From: Caulobacter sp031457805
Lineage (GTDB): Bacteria; Pseudomonadota; Alphaproteobacteria; Caulobacterales; Caulobacteraceae
Assembly: GCF_031457805.1 (NCBI RefSeq)
Contig: NZ_JAVDXI010000003.1
Span: 1 to 64,000, forward strand
Direction: 5' to 3'
DNA length: 64,000 nucleotides
Below the pieces are notes generated by a model that did no database searches, had not been told where the DNA came from, and saw only the letters and a list, made by a program, of their open reading frames with translations. Below are positions 41,655 to 51,837 of the stretch, one piece after another. The position numbers were made by a program, and so were the translations under genes. Numbering within the stretch: position 1 is the first letter of the stretch; every line of letters starts with the position of its first letter.

Positions 41655-41680
41655 AGGAACCGATCACGGCCCCGTGATGT
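41655..41680 (+). promoter_or_regulatory. Weak sigmaT-like motif upstream of the DUF4142 gene
   Basis: GGAAC (41655-41659), 17-nt spacer, TGTT (41677-41680): one mismatch from the consensus CGTT. A start near 41687 would give an 85-nt leader. DUF4142 proteins are often stress-induced, which makes the site worth listing, but the match is imperfect. Confidence 0.3.
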
Positions 41681-41771
41681 TCTTTATGGCACGACGGCGA
41701 ACCGCGGCGCCGGCCCCGATCTCTCATCGAAGAGACCCTCACTACATAATGAACCCCAGGGAAAGACAGCC

Positions 41772-42398
41772 ATGACCCGTCATTTTCTCGTCGTCGGCGC
41801 CGCCGTCGCCGCGCTGAGTCTCGCCGCCTGCGGCCAAAAGGCCGATGAAACCAAGGGCGCTGCGACGCCGGCCGAACAGGCTGCGACGCCTGACGCCAAC
41901 CCCGCCGCCACGGTGCCGACGCTGGCCGACGAAACCAAGGCCGGCGTGTTCGCCACCAAGATGGCCGACAACGACATGTTCGAGATCGAAGCCGCCAAGC
42001 TGGCCGCCTCGCGCTCGACCAATCCGTCGGTCAAGAAGTTCGCGATGATGATGGAGACCGCCCATAAGAAGACCAGCGATGGTCTGAAGTCGGCGATCTC
42101 GGCCTCGGGCGCCACCATCACCCTGCCGACCATGCTGTCGAAGGACATGCAGGACGAGCTGGACGATCTGTCGAAGGCTGATCCCAAGGACTTCGACAAG
42201 GAATACGCCGACGCCATGGTCGACGCGCATCAGTCGGCCCTGAACCTCCTGCAGCGCTACGCCCAGGACGGCGACACGCCGACGCTGAAGACCTTCGCCG
42301 CCGAAACCGCGCCGAAGGTTCAGGAGCACCTGAACATGGCCGAGGGCCTTAAGAAGGGCTTCGAAACCGGCGAGAACGTGGCCAAGGCCCGTCAATAG
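41772..42398 (+). CDS. DUF4142 lipoprotein
   Basis: A 208-residue lipoprotein: signal peptide with lipobox SLAAC (Cys 20), an Ala/Pro/Thr-rich linker (22-55), then a DUF4142 helical bundle (about 60-200) of ferritin-like type (MFEIEAAKLAASRSTNPSVK, AHKKTSDGL, VDAHQSALNLL). Repeated His/Glu/Asp positions along the helices could bind metal, but this is not shown. Probably periplasmic, facing peptidoglycan or the outer membrane. It ends right before the convergent thioesterase gene. Confidence 0.85.
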   Translation: MTRHFLVVGAAVAALSLAACGQKADETKGAATPAEQAATPDANPAATVPTLADETKAGVFATKMADNDMFEIEAAKLAASRSTNPSVKKFAMMMETAHKKTSDGLKSAISASGATITLPTMLSKDMQDELDDLSKADPKDFDKEYADAMVDAHQSALNLLQRYAQDGDTPTLKTFAAETAPKVQEHLNMAEGLKKGFETGENVAKARQ

Positions 42399-42827
42399 TC
42401 AGGGAATGGCGTAGGCGACCGTCGCCTTGGCGGCGGCCCGCTCGCGCCCTTCGGTCCACATCAGAACGTCGACCGTCGCGATGCGGCGGCCGAGCTTGAG
42501 CAGGGTGGCCTCGGCATAGAGGTCGCCCGGCTTGCAACCCCTGAGAAAATGGATGTTGAGCGAGGTGGTCACAGACAGCGCCACCTCGCCGATCCGCGCC
42601 AGGATCATGGCGTAGGCGGCGGTGTCCGCCAGACTCATCATCGTCGGGCCAGAGATCACGCCGCCCGGCCGCAGTTGCCGGGACGCATAGGGCAGCTTCA
42701 GCAGAGCCCGCCCCGCCTCGACCTCCAGAACCTGTGGCATCTGGGCCGGATCAACCTCCGGGAAGGCGCGATGCAGGAACGCGTTCAGCGCCCCCGCATC
42801 CATCCGGATCTCGCCCCCGTCGCTCAC
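42399..42827 (-). CDS. PaaI-type hotdog-fold thioesterase
   Basis: A 142-residue hotdog-fold protein. The central RPGGVISGPTMMSLADTAAYA matches the PaaI/acyl-CoA thioesterase block, in which the Asp near the end of the motif is catalytic; LNIHFLRGCKPGDL is also typical. It hydrolyses acyl-CoA or hydroxyphenylacetyl-type CoA thioesters, probably as housekeeping release of CoA. The GTG start overlaps the stop codon of the preceding ABC/peptidase gene by four bases (GTGA), so it is the last gene of that operon. Confidence 0.82.
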   Translation of the reverse strand: MSDGGEIRMDAGALNAFLHRAFPEVDPAQMPQVLEVEAGRALLKLPYASRQLRPGGVISGPTMMSLADTAAYAMILARIGEVALSVTTSLNIHFLRGCKPGDLYAEATLLKLGRRIATVDVLMWTEGRERAAAKATVAYAIP

Positions 42828-45800
42828 CCGCCGACCTTGACCGTATTGTCGTCGCCATTGCGGTCGATGACCGTGTTGTACGGGTCAATCCCCGCGAAGG
42901 TCGGCGCCTTGTCGACGGTGAAGGTGAAGCGGTTCTCGCCCGAGCGGATCGGCCGGCGCTGATAGAGCACGACGTTCTTGGCGGCGAAGCCCTTGTCGCC
43001 CGGCTTGGCGGTGAAGAGGCCGATCTCCATCGTCTCGTTCAGGGCGGCGCCCGTCTCCTTGCCCTTGCCGTCGGCGTACTTCTTCTGGGCGTCGACCACG
43101 ACCGTAACGTCGAACTTGCCATCCGCCCGCTTCTTCACCGAAGCGGTCTTGGTCTTCAGGTCATACAGCGTGATCTTCTCGAACAGATCGGTGATCAGCG
43201 CCTGCTTGTCGGCGGGCGCCTCGGCCCGCAGCGCCGCCAGGAAGTCCAGCGTCGTCGGATACGGCGCGCCCTTGAAGGCGAAATCGGCGATCAGCTTGCG
43301 CAGGGCGCGGTTGACCGCCTCTTCGCCGATCTGGTCCTGCAGCCGGTACATGACCAGCGAACCCTTGCGATAATAGACGTAGGGCTGGTTCTCGACCTTG
43401 TAGAGCGGCTGCTCGTCGATCACGTCGCCGCCCCGCGCGCGCAGATAGCTGTCCAGTTCGAACTTCAGGAACTTGCGGATCTGGTCCTCGCCATAGGTGT
43501 GCTTCATCACCATCAGGGCCGAGTACTGGGCGAAGGTCTCGGTCAGCATGGCCGCGCCCTGCTGGTCGGCGCCGACCACCTGGTGGGCCCACCACTGGTG
43601 GCCGATCTCGTGCGCGCCGACATAGGTGACCATGTCGATCTTGGTCGGGTCGCGGTAATCGGAGATGAAGAACATCCCTTCCGACCACGGAATGGTGTTG
43701 GCGAACGACTGCGCGAACTGGGCGTAGTCCGGGAACTCCTGGTAGCGCAGCTGGCGGAACTGATAGGGGCTGAAGTTGGTCCCCATATAGTCCAGCGACC
43801 GTTTCATCGACGTCTTCATCCGGTCGATGTTCCAGGCGTGCTGGGGATCGTAATAGACCGCCAGCTGGACGCCCTTGTAGGTCTCCTCAGCCACCTTGTA
43901 GCGCGCCGACTGGATCGAGACGAACGGCATGATCGGCGCCTCGGTGACGAAGCGGGCGGTGCGGCGGCCGTTCTTGACCGTGTCGGACACCTTGTAGCCG
44001 GGCGCAATCGGCGTCTGGTCGGCGACGGTGGTCACCGTGATGTCGGAGCGGATGAAATCGGCGTCCTTGCGCAGCTGGTGGAACTGCCGGGTGGGGACAT
44101 CGCCCAGCTTGGCCATGCGCTGCTCGGGCGGCAGGCCGTACTTGCGGCGCTTGGCGCGGTCGGCCAGCAGGCCGTCGCGCGACATGCCCAGGATCGGCGC
44201 GATCTCCAGGTTATTGACGAAGGTCCCATTGTCGACGACCCGCGTCTCGGCGCCGCTGTTGGGGAAGCCGCGCTGGGCGCGCAGGGTGATGAAGCTCATC
44301 TTGCGCTGCTCGCCGGGCGCCATGGGCGTGTCGAAGGCGAAGATGCGGTAGTTGAACTTCTCGAAGGTCTTCTTGGGTCGCGCGCCCTCGATCGACAGGC
44401 CCTTGACCTGTAGGTCGCGATCGAAGCGGACGTGGATTTCCTTCAGCGCCGCGCCCGTCTTGTTCTCGAGGACATACGAGCCCTTGGTCTCCAGGCTCGG
44501 CGCATGAGGCTGGATGTCGACCTGCAGAGTCTGGGCGATGATCTTGGGCTGAGGAACGTTTTCGAACGGCAGCAGGGTCTTTTCGTAGTCAGCCTGCCAC
44601 TTCTCGCCGTCGATATTGGTGCGGTACTCGTTCCAGACGTTGGTGTTGACGTAGATGAACCCGCCCAGGGCCGCGAAGGCGACCAGCGACACGCCCATCA
44701 GCGCCCCGCCCCCCCCGTTCAGGCGCAGCGGCAGTCGGCGAAGACGCGGCAGCAGGCGGCTTTCCGTCCCACGCCGCCACAGGCCATAGGCCAGCACCAG
44801 CAACACCAGCGCGAAGGCCGTCCAATAGGCCCGCAGCCACCAGGCGCCGATCCAGAACTTGCCCAGGCCGTTCATGTCGGAGAAGGGCGTGTCGGTGGTG
44901 GCGCCGTAGTTGTAGAGCTTGTGCTCGAAACCGAGGTTCGTGAACGTGATGGTGCTGACGATGTAGATCACCATCAGCGCCCAGCCGATGAACTTGTGCG
45001 GGCTGATCGTCTGCAGGAACACGGCCAGCACGGCGAGCAGGATGAAATCCAGCGCCTGCGGCAGCACATACCAGAGAAGGTACTTCTCAAGCTCGAAGTT
45101 GAAATAGCTGTGGAACACCTGGCTGAGCACGGCGGCGAGCACGCTGATCAGCAGGGTTGAGATCAGCACAAGGCTGATCGCCAGGGTCTTTGGGACGACG
45201 AACGCCCAGTCGGGAACCGGGGTGGCGTCGATGATCTCGTGAGTCTTGCGCTCCCGCTCGCGCCAGACCAGTTCGCCCGAATAGTAGATGGCGATGATGA
45301 TTGGGATCAGGCCGAACGAACCCAGCAGCGGAAAGAGCAGGATCCGAGTCACCGGATAGACGACCCCGCCATAACGGCCGGCCTCGGTGGCGAACCACAG
45401 CGAGCCCATGGCGTTGGCCAGACCCAGGAACAGCAGCACGAAATAGGCTGGACTCTTGAACACCTGGCCCATGTCGAGGCGCGTGCGGACGATCAGCTGG
45501 GCCCAGGCCGTCCGGCGGTCGAACACCGGGGTCGGCAACGGGCCGGAGGCGACGGGCGCGCTTTCGGCCGCTGCGACCTTGGCCTTCTTGGCTCCCTTGC
45601 GCTGACCTGACAGCTCCGCCGACTGGAAGCGGAACAGGCTGTAGGCGAGCGCCAGGAAGCCGGCCGCCAGAGCCAGAACGAACACGCGGTTGAACAGCAG
45701 CGCGCCGGCCAGCGGCGGCGTCAGAGTGTTGCGCTCGCTGGCGGTCCAGTACTTGGTCGCCAGGCCAAAGGCGGCGGTGCCCAGCGGCTCCCACAGCGCC

Positions 45801-46411
45801 GCGCCCTTCTCGTATTCAGGTCGATCCAGCGCGATGCCGGCGACGATATACAGAACCAGGAAGGCGATGACGCCGACATAGGTCCACATCATCGAGCGGG
45901 TGACGGTGGCCAGGGCGAAGAAGATCGCCGAGGTCAGAAGGATCGCCGGCAAGGCCAGCGCAAAATAGGAAAAGAGGTAGGCGTTCAGATCGTTGGGGCC
46001 CAGCCGCTCGGGGTCGACCCAGGGCATGAACGAGCCCACGAAAATGGCCAGCGGCACGACCAGGAACGAGATCGCCGCCGCCAGGAACGCGCCGGTGAAG
46101 CGGCCATACAGATAGTCGAACTTGCGGATCCGCGTGGACCGCAGGATCGGCCCAAAGCCCGTCTCGTCGTCGCGCACGACCACATTGGCCACGAAGGCCG
46201 TGGTCACGAACATGTAGAAGATCGCCAGGATCAGGTGCGTCTGGGCGATCGCATAGGGGGCGTTCTTGTGGATATTGCCGCCGCCGCCGATCCGGATCTG
46301 ATCGATCGTCGCCGCGCCGAACGTCATCAGGAAGAAGATGACCGCCACCACCCAGAACACGGGCGACTTCAGCTGGTAGCGGAGCTCAAAGCCCGCGATC
46401 TTGCCAAACAT
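42824..46411 (-). CDS. ABC-2 permease fused to an M1-type metallopeptidase
   Basis: A 1195-residue fusion. The first 590 residues hold about twelve hydrophobic segments in two ABC-2 permease-like halves (repeat of FYMFVTTAFVANVVVRDDE and YYSGELVWRERERKTHEI, the latter a typical ABC-2 motif). After a linking helix near 585-605 comes a periplasmic region with an M1 (gluzincin) peptidase: HEIGHQWWAHQ with zinc His 934 and 938, and a downstream Glu in MLTE. The spacing to that Glu is one residue longer than in PepN, as I believe is usual for this fusion family. It starts 13 bp after the ATPase gene with AAGGAGG before the ATG. Likely exports or processes a peptide; substrate unknown. Confidence 0.9.
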   Translation of the reverse strand: MFGKIAGFELRYQLKSPVFWVVAVIFFLMTFGAATIDQIRIGGGGNIHKNAPYAIAQTHLILAIFYMFVTTAFVANVVVRDDETGFGPILRSTRIRKFDYLYGRFTGAFLAAAISFLVVPLAIFVGSFMPWVDPERLGPNDLNAYLFSYFALALPAILLTSAIFFALATVTRSMMWTYVGVIAFLVLYIVAGIALDRPEYEKGAALWEPLGTAAFGLATKYWTASERNTLTPPLAGALLFNRVFVLALAAGFLALAYSLFRFQSAELSGQRKGAKKAKVAAAESAPVASGPLPTPVFDRRTAWAQLIVRTRLDMGQVFKSPAYFVLLFLGLANAMGSLWFATEAGRYGGVVYPVTRILLFPLLGSFGLIPIIIAIYYSGELVWRERERKTHEIIDATPVPDWAFVVPKTLAISLVLISTLLISVLAAVLSQVFHSYFNFELEKYLLWYVLPQALDFILLAVLAVFLQTISPHKFIGWALMVIYIVSTITFTNLGFEHKLYNYGATTDTPFSDMNGLGKFWIGAWWLRAYWTAFALVLLVLAYGLWRRGTESRLLPRLRRLPLRLNGGGGALMGVSLVAFAALGGFIYVNTNVWNEYRTNIDGEKWQADYEKTLLPFENVPQPKIIAQTLQVDIQPHAPSLETKGSYVLENKTGAALKEIHVRFDRDLQVKGLSIEGARPKKTFEKFNYRIFAFDTPMAPGEQRKMSFITLRAQRGFPNSGAETRVVDNGTFVNNLEIAPILGMSRDGLLADRAKRRKYGLPPEQRMAKLGDVPTRQFHQLRKDADFIRSDITVTTVADQTPIAPGYKVSDTVKNGRRTARFVTEAPIMPFVSIQSARYKVAEETYKGVQLAVYYDPQHAWNIDRMKTSMKRSLDYMGTNFSPYQFRQLRYQEFPDYAQFAQSFANTIPWSEGMFFISDYRDPTKIDMVTYVGAHEIGHQWWAHQVVGADQQGAAMLTETFAQYSALMVMKHTYGEDQIRKFLKFELDSYLRARGGDVIDEQPLYKVENQPYVYYRKGSLVMYRLQDQIGEEAVNRALRKLIADFAFKGAPYPTTLDFLAALRAEAPADKQALITDLFEKITLYDLKTKTASVKKRADGKFDVTVVVDAQKKYADGKGKETGAALNETMEIGLFTAKPGDKGFAAKNVVLYQRRPIRSGENRFTFTVDKAPTFAGIDPYNTVIDRNGDDNTVKVGG

Positions 46412-46424
46412 CGGCTCGTCCTCC

Positions 46425-47309
<885 letters not shown>

Positions 47310-47610
47310 GGTCTTCCTAATGCCCCCGATGGAAGCCGGACCGCCGCCGACCAACACGGCGCGGCGGAGCCAGACTCCAAAGTTTCCAATTTGGCGTCCG
47401 TCGGCCCGGGTGTCGCCACCCGCCCGACGGGCCTAAGCCCTAGTCCCCGGCGGTGAGATGACTCGACGGCGAGCGCGGCGGCAAGTGAAAGAACGTTTAG
47501 ACCGGCTGTTCAACCATCTCTTTGCGGAACGGCGGCCATTTTGAGTCCAGACTTTCACGGTTGCGCGACCGGGGTTTTGGCACGCTGCTTTTGGGTCTAC
47601 AGGAAGCGCC
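47310..47610. other. Divergent intergenic region, ABC operon / FAH operon
   Basis: About 300 bp between divergent operons. It holds an 18-bp interrupted palindrome CCAAA-N8-TTTGG (47377-47394) upstream of the ABC operon, a possible repressor site, and a GC-rich hairpin GGCCCGGGTG...CACCCGCCC near 47403-47430. I find no gene and no promoter close to consensus. Confidence 0.4.
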
Positions 47611-48291
47611 ATGACGACCTACGCTTTTCCCCCGCACGCCATCCCGACGGTCCCTGTGGAGGGATCGGACGCTGTGTTTCCGGTGCGTCGCATCCTCTGC
47701 GTCGGCCGCAACTACGCCGCCCACCGCCGCGAGATGGGCGGCGACGACCGCGATCCGCCGTTCTTCTTCGCCAAACCCGCCGATGCGGTCGCGCCGCTGG
47801 CTGCGGAGATCGCCTATCCGTCAGCGACCAACGACCTGCATCACGAAATCGAGCTGGTGGTGGCCCTGAAGGCCGGCGGCGCGAACCTGTCGATCGAACA
47901 GGCCCTGGCCTGCGTCTTCGGCTACGCCGTCGGCGTCGACCTGACCCGCCGCGACCTGCAAGCTGCGGCCAAGGCCAAGGGCCAGCCCTGGGAGGCGGCC
48001 AAGGGCTTCGACCAGAGCGCGCCGATCAGCGCCATCCGCGTGATGGAGGCTCCTGCGGCCGAGGCTGCAGTGACGCTGTCAGTCAACGGCCAAGCCCGCC
48101 AGCACGGCCTGGTCGGCGATATGATCTGGAACATCGGCGAGGTGATCGCCAAGGCCAGCGAGCTCTGGACCCTCGCCGCCGGCGACCTGATCTTCACCGG
48201 CACCCCCGAAGGCGTCGCCGCCATCGTGCGCGGCGACAAGATCGTGGGCGAGATCGAGGGCGTCGGCCGCCTGGAGTTCACCCTGGCCTGA
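47611..48291 (+). CDS. Fumarylacetoacetate hydrolase-family protein (fumarylpyruvate hydrolase type)
   Basis: A 226-residue FAH-fold hydrolase. CVGRNYAAHRREMG, PPFFFAKPADA, HHEIELVV (metal-binding Glu residues) and FTGTPEGV are the family blocks. Single-domain members of this size include fumarylpyruvate hydrolase, 5-oxopent-3-ene decarboxylases and YcgM/FAHD1-like oxaloacetate decarboxylases. Association with the zeta-GST isomerase gene next door suggests a gentisate/homogentisate-type ring-cleavage product as substrate, but no ring-cleaving dioxygenase is present here. AGGAAG lies six bases before the ATG. Confidence 0.85.
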   Translation: MTTYAFPPHAIPTVPVEGSDAVFPVRRILCVGRNYAAHRREMGGDDRDPPFFFAKPADAVAPLAAEIAYPSATNDLHHEIELVVALKAGGANLSIEQALACVFGYAVGVDLTRRDLQAAAKAKGQPWEAAKGFDQSAPISAIRVMEAPAAEAAVTLSVNGQARQHGLVGDMIWNIGEVIAKASELWTLAAGDLIFTGTPEGVAAIVRGDKIVGEIEGVGRLEFTLA

Positions 48292-48332
48292 CCCCGCCAG
48301 TACGATCCCGCCGTCTTTGAAGAGAGGCTTCG

Positions 48333-48965
48333 ATGAAGCTCGTCCTGCACAGCGCCAAGCGCGCCAGCGCGCCCTATCGGGTGCGGATCGGCCTGAACCT
48401 GAAGGGCCTGGCGTTCGAACTCCGCCCCGTGGATCTGGTGGCCAACGCCCATCAGGATGACGCCTATCGCGCCCTGAACGCTCAAGCCCTGGTGCCAACG
48501 CTCGAGGTGGACGGCCGCCCCCTGACCCAGAGTCTCGCCATCCTCGAATGGCTGGACGAGACCTTTCCAGACCACCCCTTGCTGCCGACGAGCGCCTTCG
48601 ACCGCGCGACGGTGCGGGCGATGGCCGAGATCATCGCCTGCGATATCCACCCGCTGAACAATCTCCGCATCCTCCGTCAGCTGACCGCGCTTGAGATCGA
48701 CGAACCGGCCCGCAACGCCTGGGTGGCCCGCTGGATCCGGGACGGCTTCGCGGCGTTAGAGCCGATGATCGCCCAGCATGGCCGAGGCTACGCCTTCGGT
48801 GACGCGCCTGGGTTGGTCGACTGCCTTCTGGTGCCGCAAGTGTTCAACGCCAATCGCTTCAACGTCGACCTGTCACCGTTCCCGGCCATCGAAGCCGCCG
48901 CCGCCCACGCTCGGGCGCATCCGGCCATCGCCGCCGCCCACCCTGATCACCACCCGGAGCGCTAG
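48333..48965 (+). CDS. maiA: Maleylacetoacetate/maleylpyruvate isomerase (zeta-class GST)
   Basis: A 210-residue glutathione-S-transferase-fold enzyme. RASAPYRVRIGLNLKGL matches the zeta-class glutathione site (usually SSCSWRVRIALxLKG), and NAQALVPTLEVDG plus LTQSLAILEWL form the thioredoxin-like half; the C-terminal half carries HPLNNLRIL. It isomerises the cis double bond of maleylacetoacetate or maleylpyruvate with glutathione as cofactor, upstream of the FAH-type hydrolase. GAGAGG precedes the ATG. Confidence 0.88.
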   Translation: MKLVLHSAKRASAPYRVRIGLNLKGLAFELRPVDLVANAHQDDAYRALNAQALVPTLEVDGRPLTQSLAILEWLDETFPDHPLLPTSAFDRATVRAMAEIIACDIHPLNNLRILRQLTALEIDEPARNAWVARWIRDGFAALEPMIAQHGRGYAFGDAPGLVDCLLVPQVFNANRFNVDLSPFPAIEAAAAHARAHPAIAAAHPDHHPER

Positions 48966-49592
48966 ATGCTTGAGGACCTGAAAGCCAACAACGCCGCCTG
49001 GTCGAAGAGCAAGACTGCGGTCGATCCCGAGTTCTTCAAGCGCCTCGCCAATCAGCAGAGCCCCGAATATCTGTGGATCGGCTGCAGCGACAGCCGCGTG
49101 CCGGCCAATGAGATCGTCGGCCTGGATCCGGGCGAGCTGTTCGTGCACCGCAACGTCGCCAACCTCGCCCCGCCCCAGGACGCCAACTATCTGAGCGTCC
49201 TGCAATTCGCGGTCGACGTCCTGAAGGTCAAGCACATCATGGTCGTGGGCCACTACGGCTGCGGCGGCGTGGCGGCGGCTATCGACGGCAAGCGCCGGGG
49301 CCTTGTCGACCACTGGCTGCACCCGATCCGCGAGGTCCACGCCGAGCATCGCCACGAACTGGAAGCCATCCCCGAGGAGCGCGCCCGGCTCGATCGCCTG
49401 ACCGAGCTGAACGTCACGCGCCAGGTCCGCAACGTCGCCTCGGACGTCTTCGTGCAGGACGCCTGGGCGCGCGGCCAGTCCCTGGCCGTGCACGGCTGGG
49501 TCTATTCGCTGGCTGACGGCCTCGTAAACGACCTCAATGTCGGGATCGCCGGGCTGGAAGACTATCAGCGGGCCGTCGGCCAGCCCGGCTAG
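48966..49592 (+). CDS. can: Beta-class carbonic anhydrase (cytoplasmic)
   Basis: A 208-residue carbonic anhydrase interconverting CO2 and bicarbonate. Zinc ligands are C40 (GCSDSR), H96 and C99 (GHYGCGG), with the D42-R44 dyad. No signal peptide. Its ATG abuts the maiA stop codon, so it is the third gene of that operon; GGAG overlaps the end of maiA. The stop codon TAG (49590-49592) is the first triplet of the palindromic repeat that follows. Confidence 0.95.
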   Translation: MLEDLKANNAAWSKSKTAVDPEFFKRLANQQSPEYLWIGCSDSRVPANEIVGLDPGELFVHRNVANLAPPQDANYLSVLQFAVDVLKVKHIMVVGHYGCGGVAAAIDGKRRGLVDHWLHPIREVHAEHRHELEAIPEERARLDRLTELNVTRQVRNVASDVFVQDAWARGQSLAVHGWVYSLADGLVNDLNVGIAGLEDYQRAVGQPG

Positions 49593-49702
49593 AGCGTGAG
49601 GCCGAAAGTGGGAACCGGTTTCGGCTATTCTCACGCTCTAAGTATCTGATTTAGAGCCTTTTTAACGCCTGAAATCGATTCCGATTTCAGGCTAAAGGCT
49701 CT
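49590..49702. repeat. Long palindromic repeat with GANTC site (CIR/CerM-like)
   Basis: Two adjacent long hairpins. The first (49590-49640) has arms TAGAGCGTGAG/CTCACGCTCTA enclosing GCCGAAA-gtgggaaccgg-TTTCGGC. The second (49653-49702) has arms AGAGCCTTT/AAAGGCTCT enclosing GCCTGAAATCG/CGATTTCAGGC with a GATTC (CcrM methylation) site in the loop at 49677-49681. The GTGGGAACCGGTTT core is characteristic of intergenic repeats in alphaproteobacteria, and this resembles the long repeats with CcrM sites described in Caulobacter. It lies between convergent genes and can act as a bidirectional terminator. Confidence 0.88.
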
Positions 49703-49707
49703 GGGGT

Positions 49708-51837
49708 CTATCCCCCGCGAATTCTCACGCGGGCGGCGGCCTTGCGCCCCTCCGCGTCCACCACGGTGAGCCTGTAGAAGCCCGGCGCGGCAGGCTTCCA
49801 GATCGCGCGGCCGCTGACAGGGTCCAGGTCCAGCGGCGCGCCCTCCACGTACCAGGTCAGCCCCTCGCCCTCGGCGGCGAGGACGAGGCCTCGCGCCTTG
49901 GAGCCTAGAGCCTCGACCTGCACCGCCGCTCCGTCAGGCGGGAAGATCAGGCGCGGGCCTTCATCGGCGGCGCGCAACTTCTGCAACGCCAACGGCGCGG
50001 ACTTGGGCGCGATGGGCCGGGGCGCGGAGCTCTGGGCGCCGATCGCATCGGCCACGTCGAACAACAGCGGCAACGCCGCGTCGCGTCCGGTGAGCCCGCC
50101 ACGCGCGCCGCCATCGGCGCGGCCGGTCCAGACCAGGATCGCATAGCCCCCGACCACCCCGGCCGCCACCGCGTCACGGAACCCGTAAGACGTGCCGGTC
50201 TTGAACGCCATCGACGGCCCGCCCCGGGTCAGGGCCGAGGGCGCGCGGCCCTTCGGCGACGGGGCCTCGCGCAGGATGTCCAGCACCTGCCGGGCCGCCT
50301 CGGGCCGGACGAGCCGGGTTCCACCAGCCTTCTCGCGAGCCTTGGCGTCCGCCTGCGTCCAGGCCAGGGGCTTGGCGATCCCGTTGTCGCCCAGCGCGGC
50401 GTACAGCATGACGAGGTCACGCCAGGTTATGCCCTCGCCGCCCAAGGCCAGGGCCAGGCCCGCCTCCTTCAGCTGCGCCTTGGGCCGCGCCAGATGCGCG
50501 CCGGCCGCCTCGATCCGACCTGCAAAGGCCTCAGGCCCCAGCTTCTCCAAGGTGGCGACGGCCGGGACGTTGAGGGAATGGGTGAGCGCCTCGCGCACCG
50601 TGACCTTGTCGTGGAACACCCGGTCGAAGTTCTCGGGCTGATAGTCGGCGAAGCGCGTGGCGCTGTCGGTCAGCTGGGTGTCGGCGGCCACGAGGCCATC
50701 GTCCATGGCCATCGCGTAGATGAACGGCTTCAGCGCCGAGCCTGGCGACCGCAAAGCGCGGGTCATGTCGACCCAGCCGCCCGCCCGGTCCCTGCCCGCC
50801 GAGCCCACCGAAGCCCGCACCGCCCGATTACGGATCTCGACCACGATGATCGCGGCGGTGGCGTCCGGCCCCTGGGCGGCGGCGACGGCCGCGGCCATCG
50901 GCTCCAGGCGCGACTGCAGGTCGGCGTCCAGGGTCGAGACCACGCTGGCCTGGCCCTTGGGCGCAGCCCGCGCCAGCTCGCCGGCCGCATGCCAGGCCAG
51001 GGTCGGGAAGGCGGCCCGACGCGGCAGGGGCTCGTTCTCGGCTTCGTAGGCGGCGGCCTCGCTGATAGTTCCGCCCCGCACCATCTTGTCCAGCACCACA
51101 CGCCGCGCCGCCTTGGCCGCTTCAGGCCGACGGTCCGGGCGGCGGGCTTCGGGCGACTGCGGCAGGGCGATCAGCAGGGCCTGCTCGCCATCGGTCAGGC
51201 TGGACGGCTCATGGCCGAAATAGCTGAGGCTGGCGGCCCGCGCGCCCTCCAGATTGCCGCCATAGGGCGCGAGCGTCAGGTAGAGGGCCAGGATCTCGCG
51301 CTTGGACAGGCGCGACTCCAGCTGCACGGCGCGGACCATCTCGATCAGCTTGGCGCCCAGGGTGCGAGGACGCGGCTCCAAGAGGCGCGCGGTCTGCATG
51401 GTCAGGGTCGAGGCGCCGGAGGTCACCCGGCCATGCACCACCGCCGAGCCCACGGCCCGGATCAGCGACAGCGGATCCACGCCCAGGTGGAGATAGAAGC
51501 GGGCGTCCTCGACCTTGATCAGGCGCTTCTGGAACGTCGCGTCGGTGCGCTCCAGATCGGCGCGGATCCGCCAGCGGCCATCCTCGACCGGCAGGGCCCG
51601 CAGCCAGGCGCCACGATGGTCCAGCACCACCGCCGAGGACTGTTTGGCCCGGGTCATGTCGGGTGGGAAGGCGGCGCTGAGCGTGAACAACACGACCTCG
51701 GCGGCGAGGACGGCGATCAGAACCTTGGTCAGCCGGGGGACGCCATCGCTCGTCTTCCCCCTCCGGGGGAGGAGGATGCGCAGCATCCGGAGGGGGCGAT
51801 CCAGGGAAACCCCGCCGGAAACGTCCAGACCCCTCAC
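49708..51837 (-). CDS. pbpC: Penicillin-binding protein 1C
   Basis: A 709-residue bifunctional peptidoglycan synthase: a transmembrane anchor at about 40-60 (VLIAVLAAEVVLFTL), a GT51 glycosyltransferase (EDARFYLHLGVDPLS, SGASTLTMQTARLL), a transpeptidase with SALK, SLN and KTGT motifs, and the PBP1C-specific C-terminal domain. It follows the alpha-2-macroglobulin gene by 70 bp, the standard yfhM-pbpC arrangement. The GTG start at 51837 has GGAGGGGG eight bases upstream; an ATG at 51786 is an alternative. The first 30 or so codons and the ribosome-binding site lie inside a palindromic repeat, so the N-terminus differs from homologues. Confidence 0.92.
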   Translation of the reverse strand: MRGLDVSGGVSLDRPLRMLRILLPRRGKTSDGVPRLTKVLIAVLAAEVVLFTLSAAFPPDMTRAKQSSAVVLDHRGAWLRALPVEDGRWRIRADLERTDATFQKRLIKVEDARFYLHLGVDPLSLIRAVGSAVVHGRVTSGASTLTMQTARLLEPRPRTLGAKLIEMVRAVQLESRLSKREILALYLTLAPYGGNLEGARAASLSYFGHEPSSLTDGEQALLIALPQSPEARRPDRRPEAAKAARRVVLDKMVRGGTISEAAAYEAENEPLPRRAAFPTLAWHAAGELARAAPKGQASVVSTLDADLQSRLEPMAAAVAAAQGPDATAAIIVVEIRNRAVRASVGSAGRDRAGGWVDMTRALRSPGSALKPFIYAMAMDDGLVAADTQLTDSATRFADYQPENFDRVFHDKVTVREALTHSLNVPAVATLEKLGPEAFAGRIEAAGAHLARPKAQLKEAGLALALGGEGITWRDLVMLYAALGDNGIAKPLAWTQADAKAREKAGGTRLVRPEAARQVLDILREAPSPKGRAPSALTRGGPSMAFKTGTSYGFRDAVAAGVVGGYAILVWTGRADGGARGGLTGRDAALPLLFDVADAIGAQSSAPRPIAPKSAPLALQKLRAADEGPRLIFPPDGAAVQVEALGSKARGLVLAAEGEGLTWYVEGAPLDLDPVSGRAIWKPAAPGFYRLTVVDAEGRKAAARVRIRGG

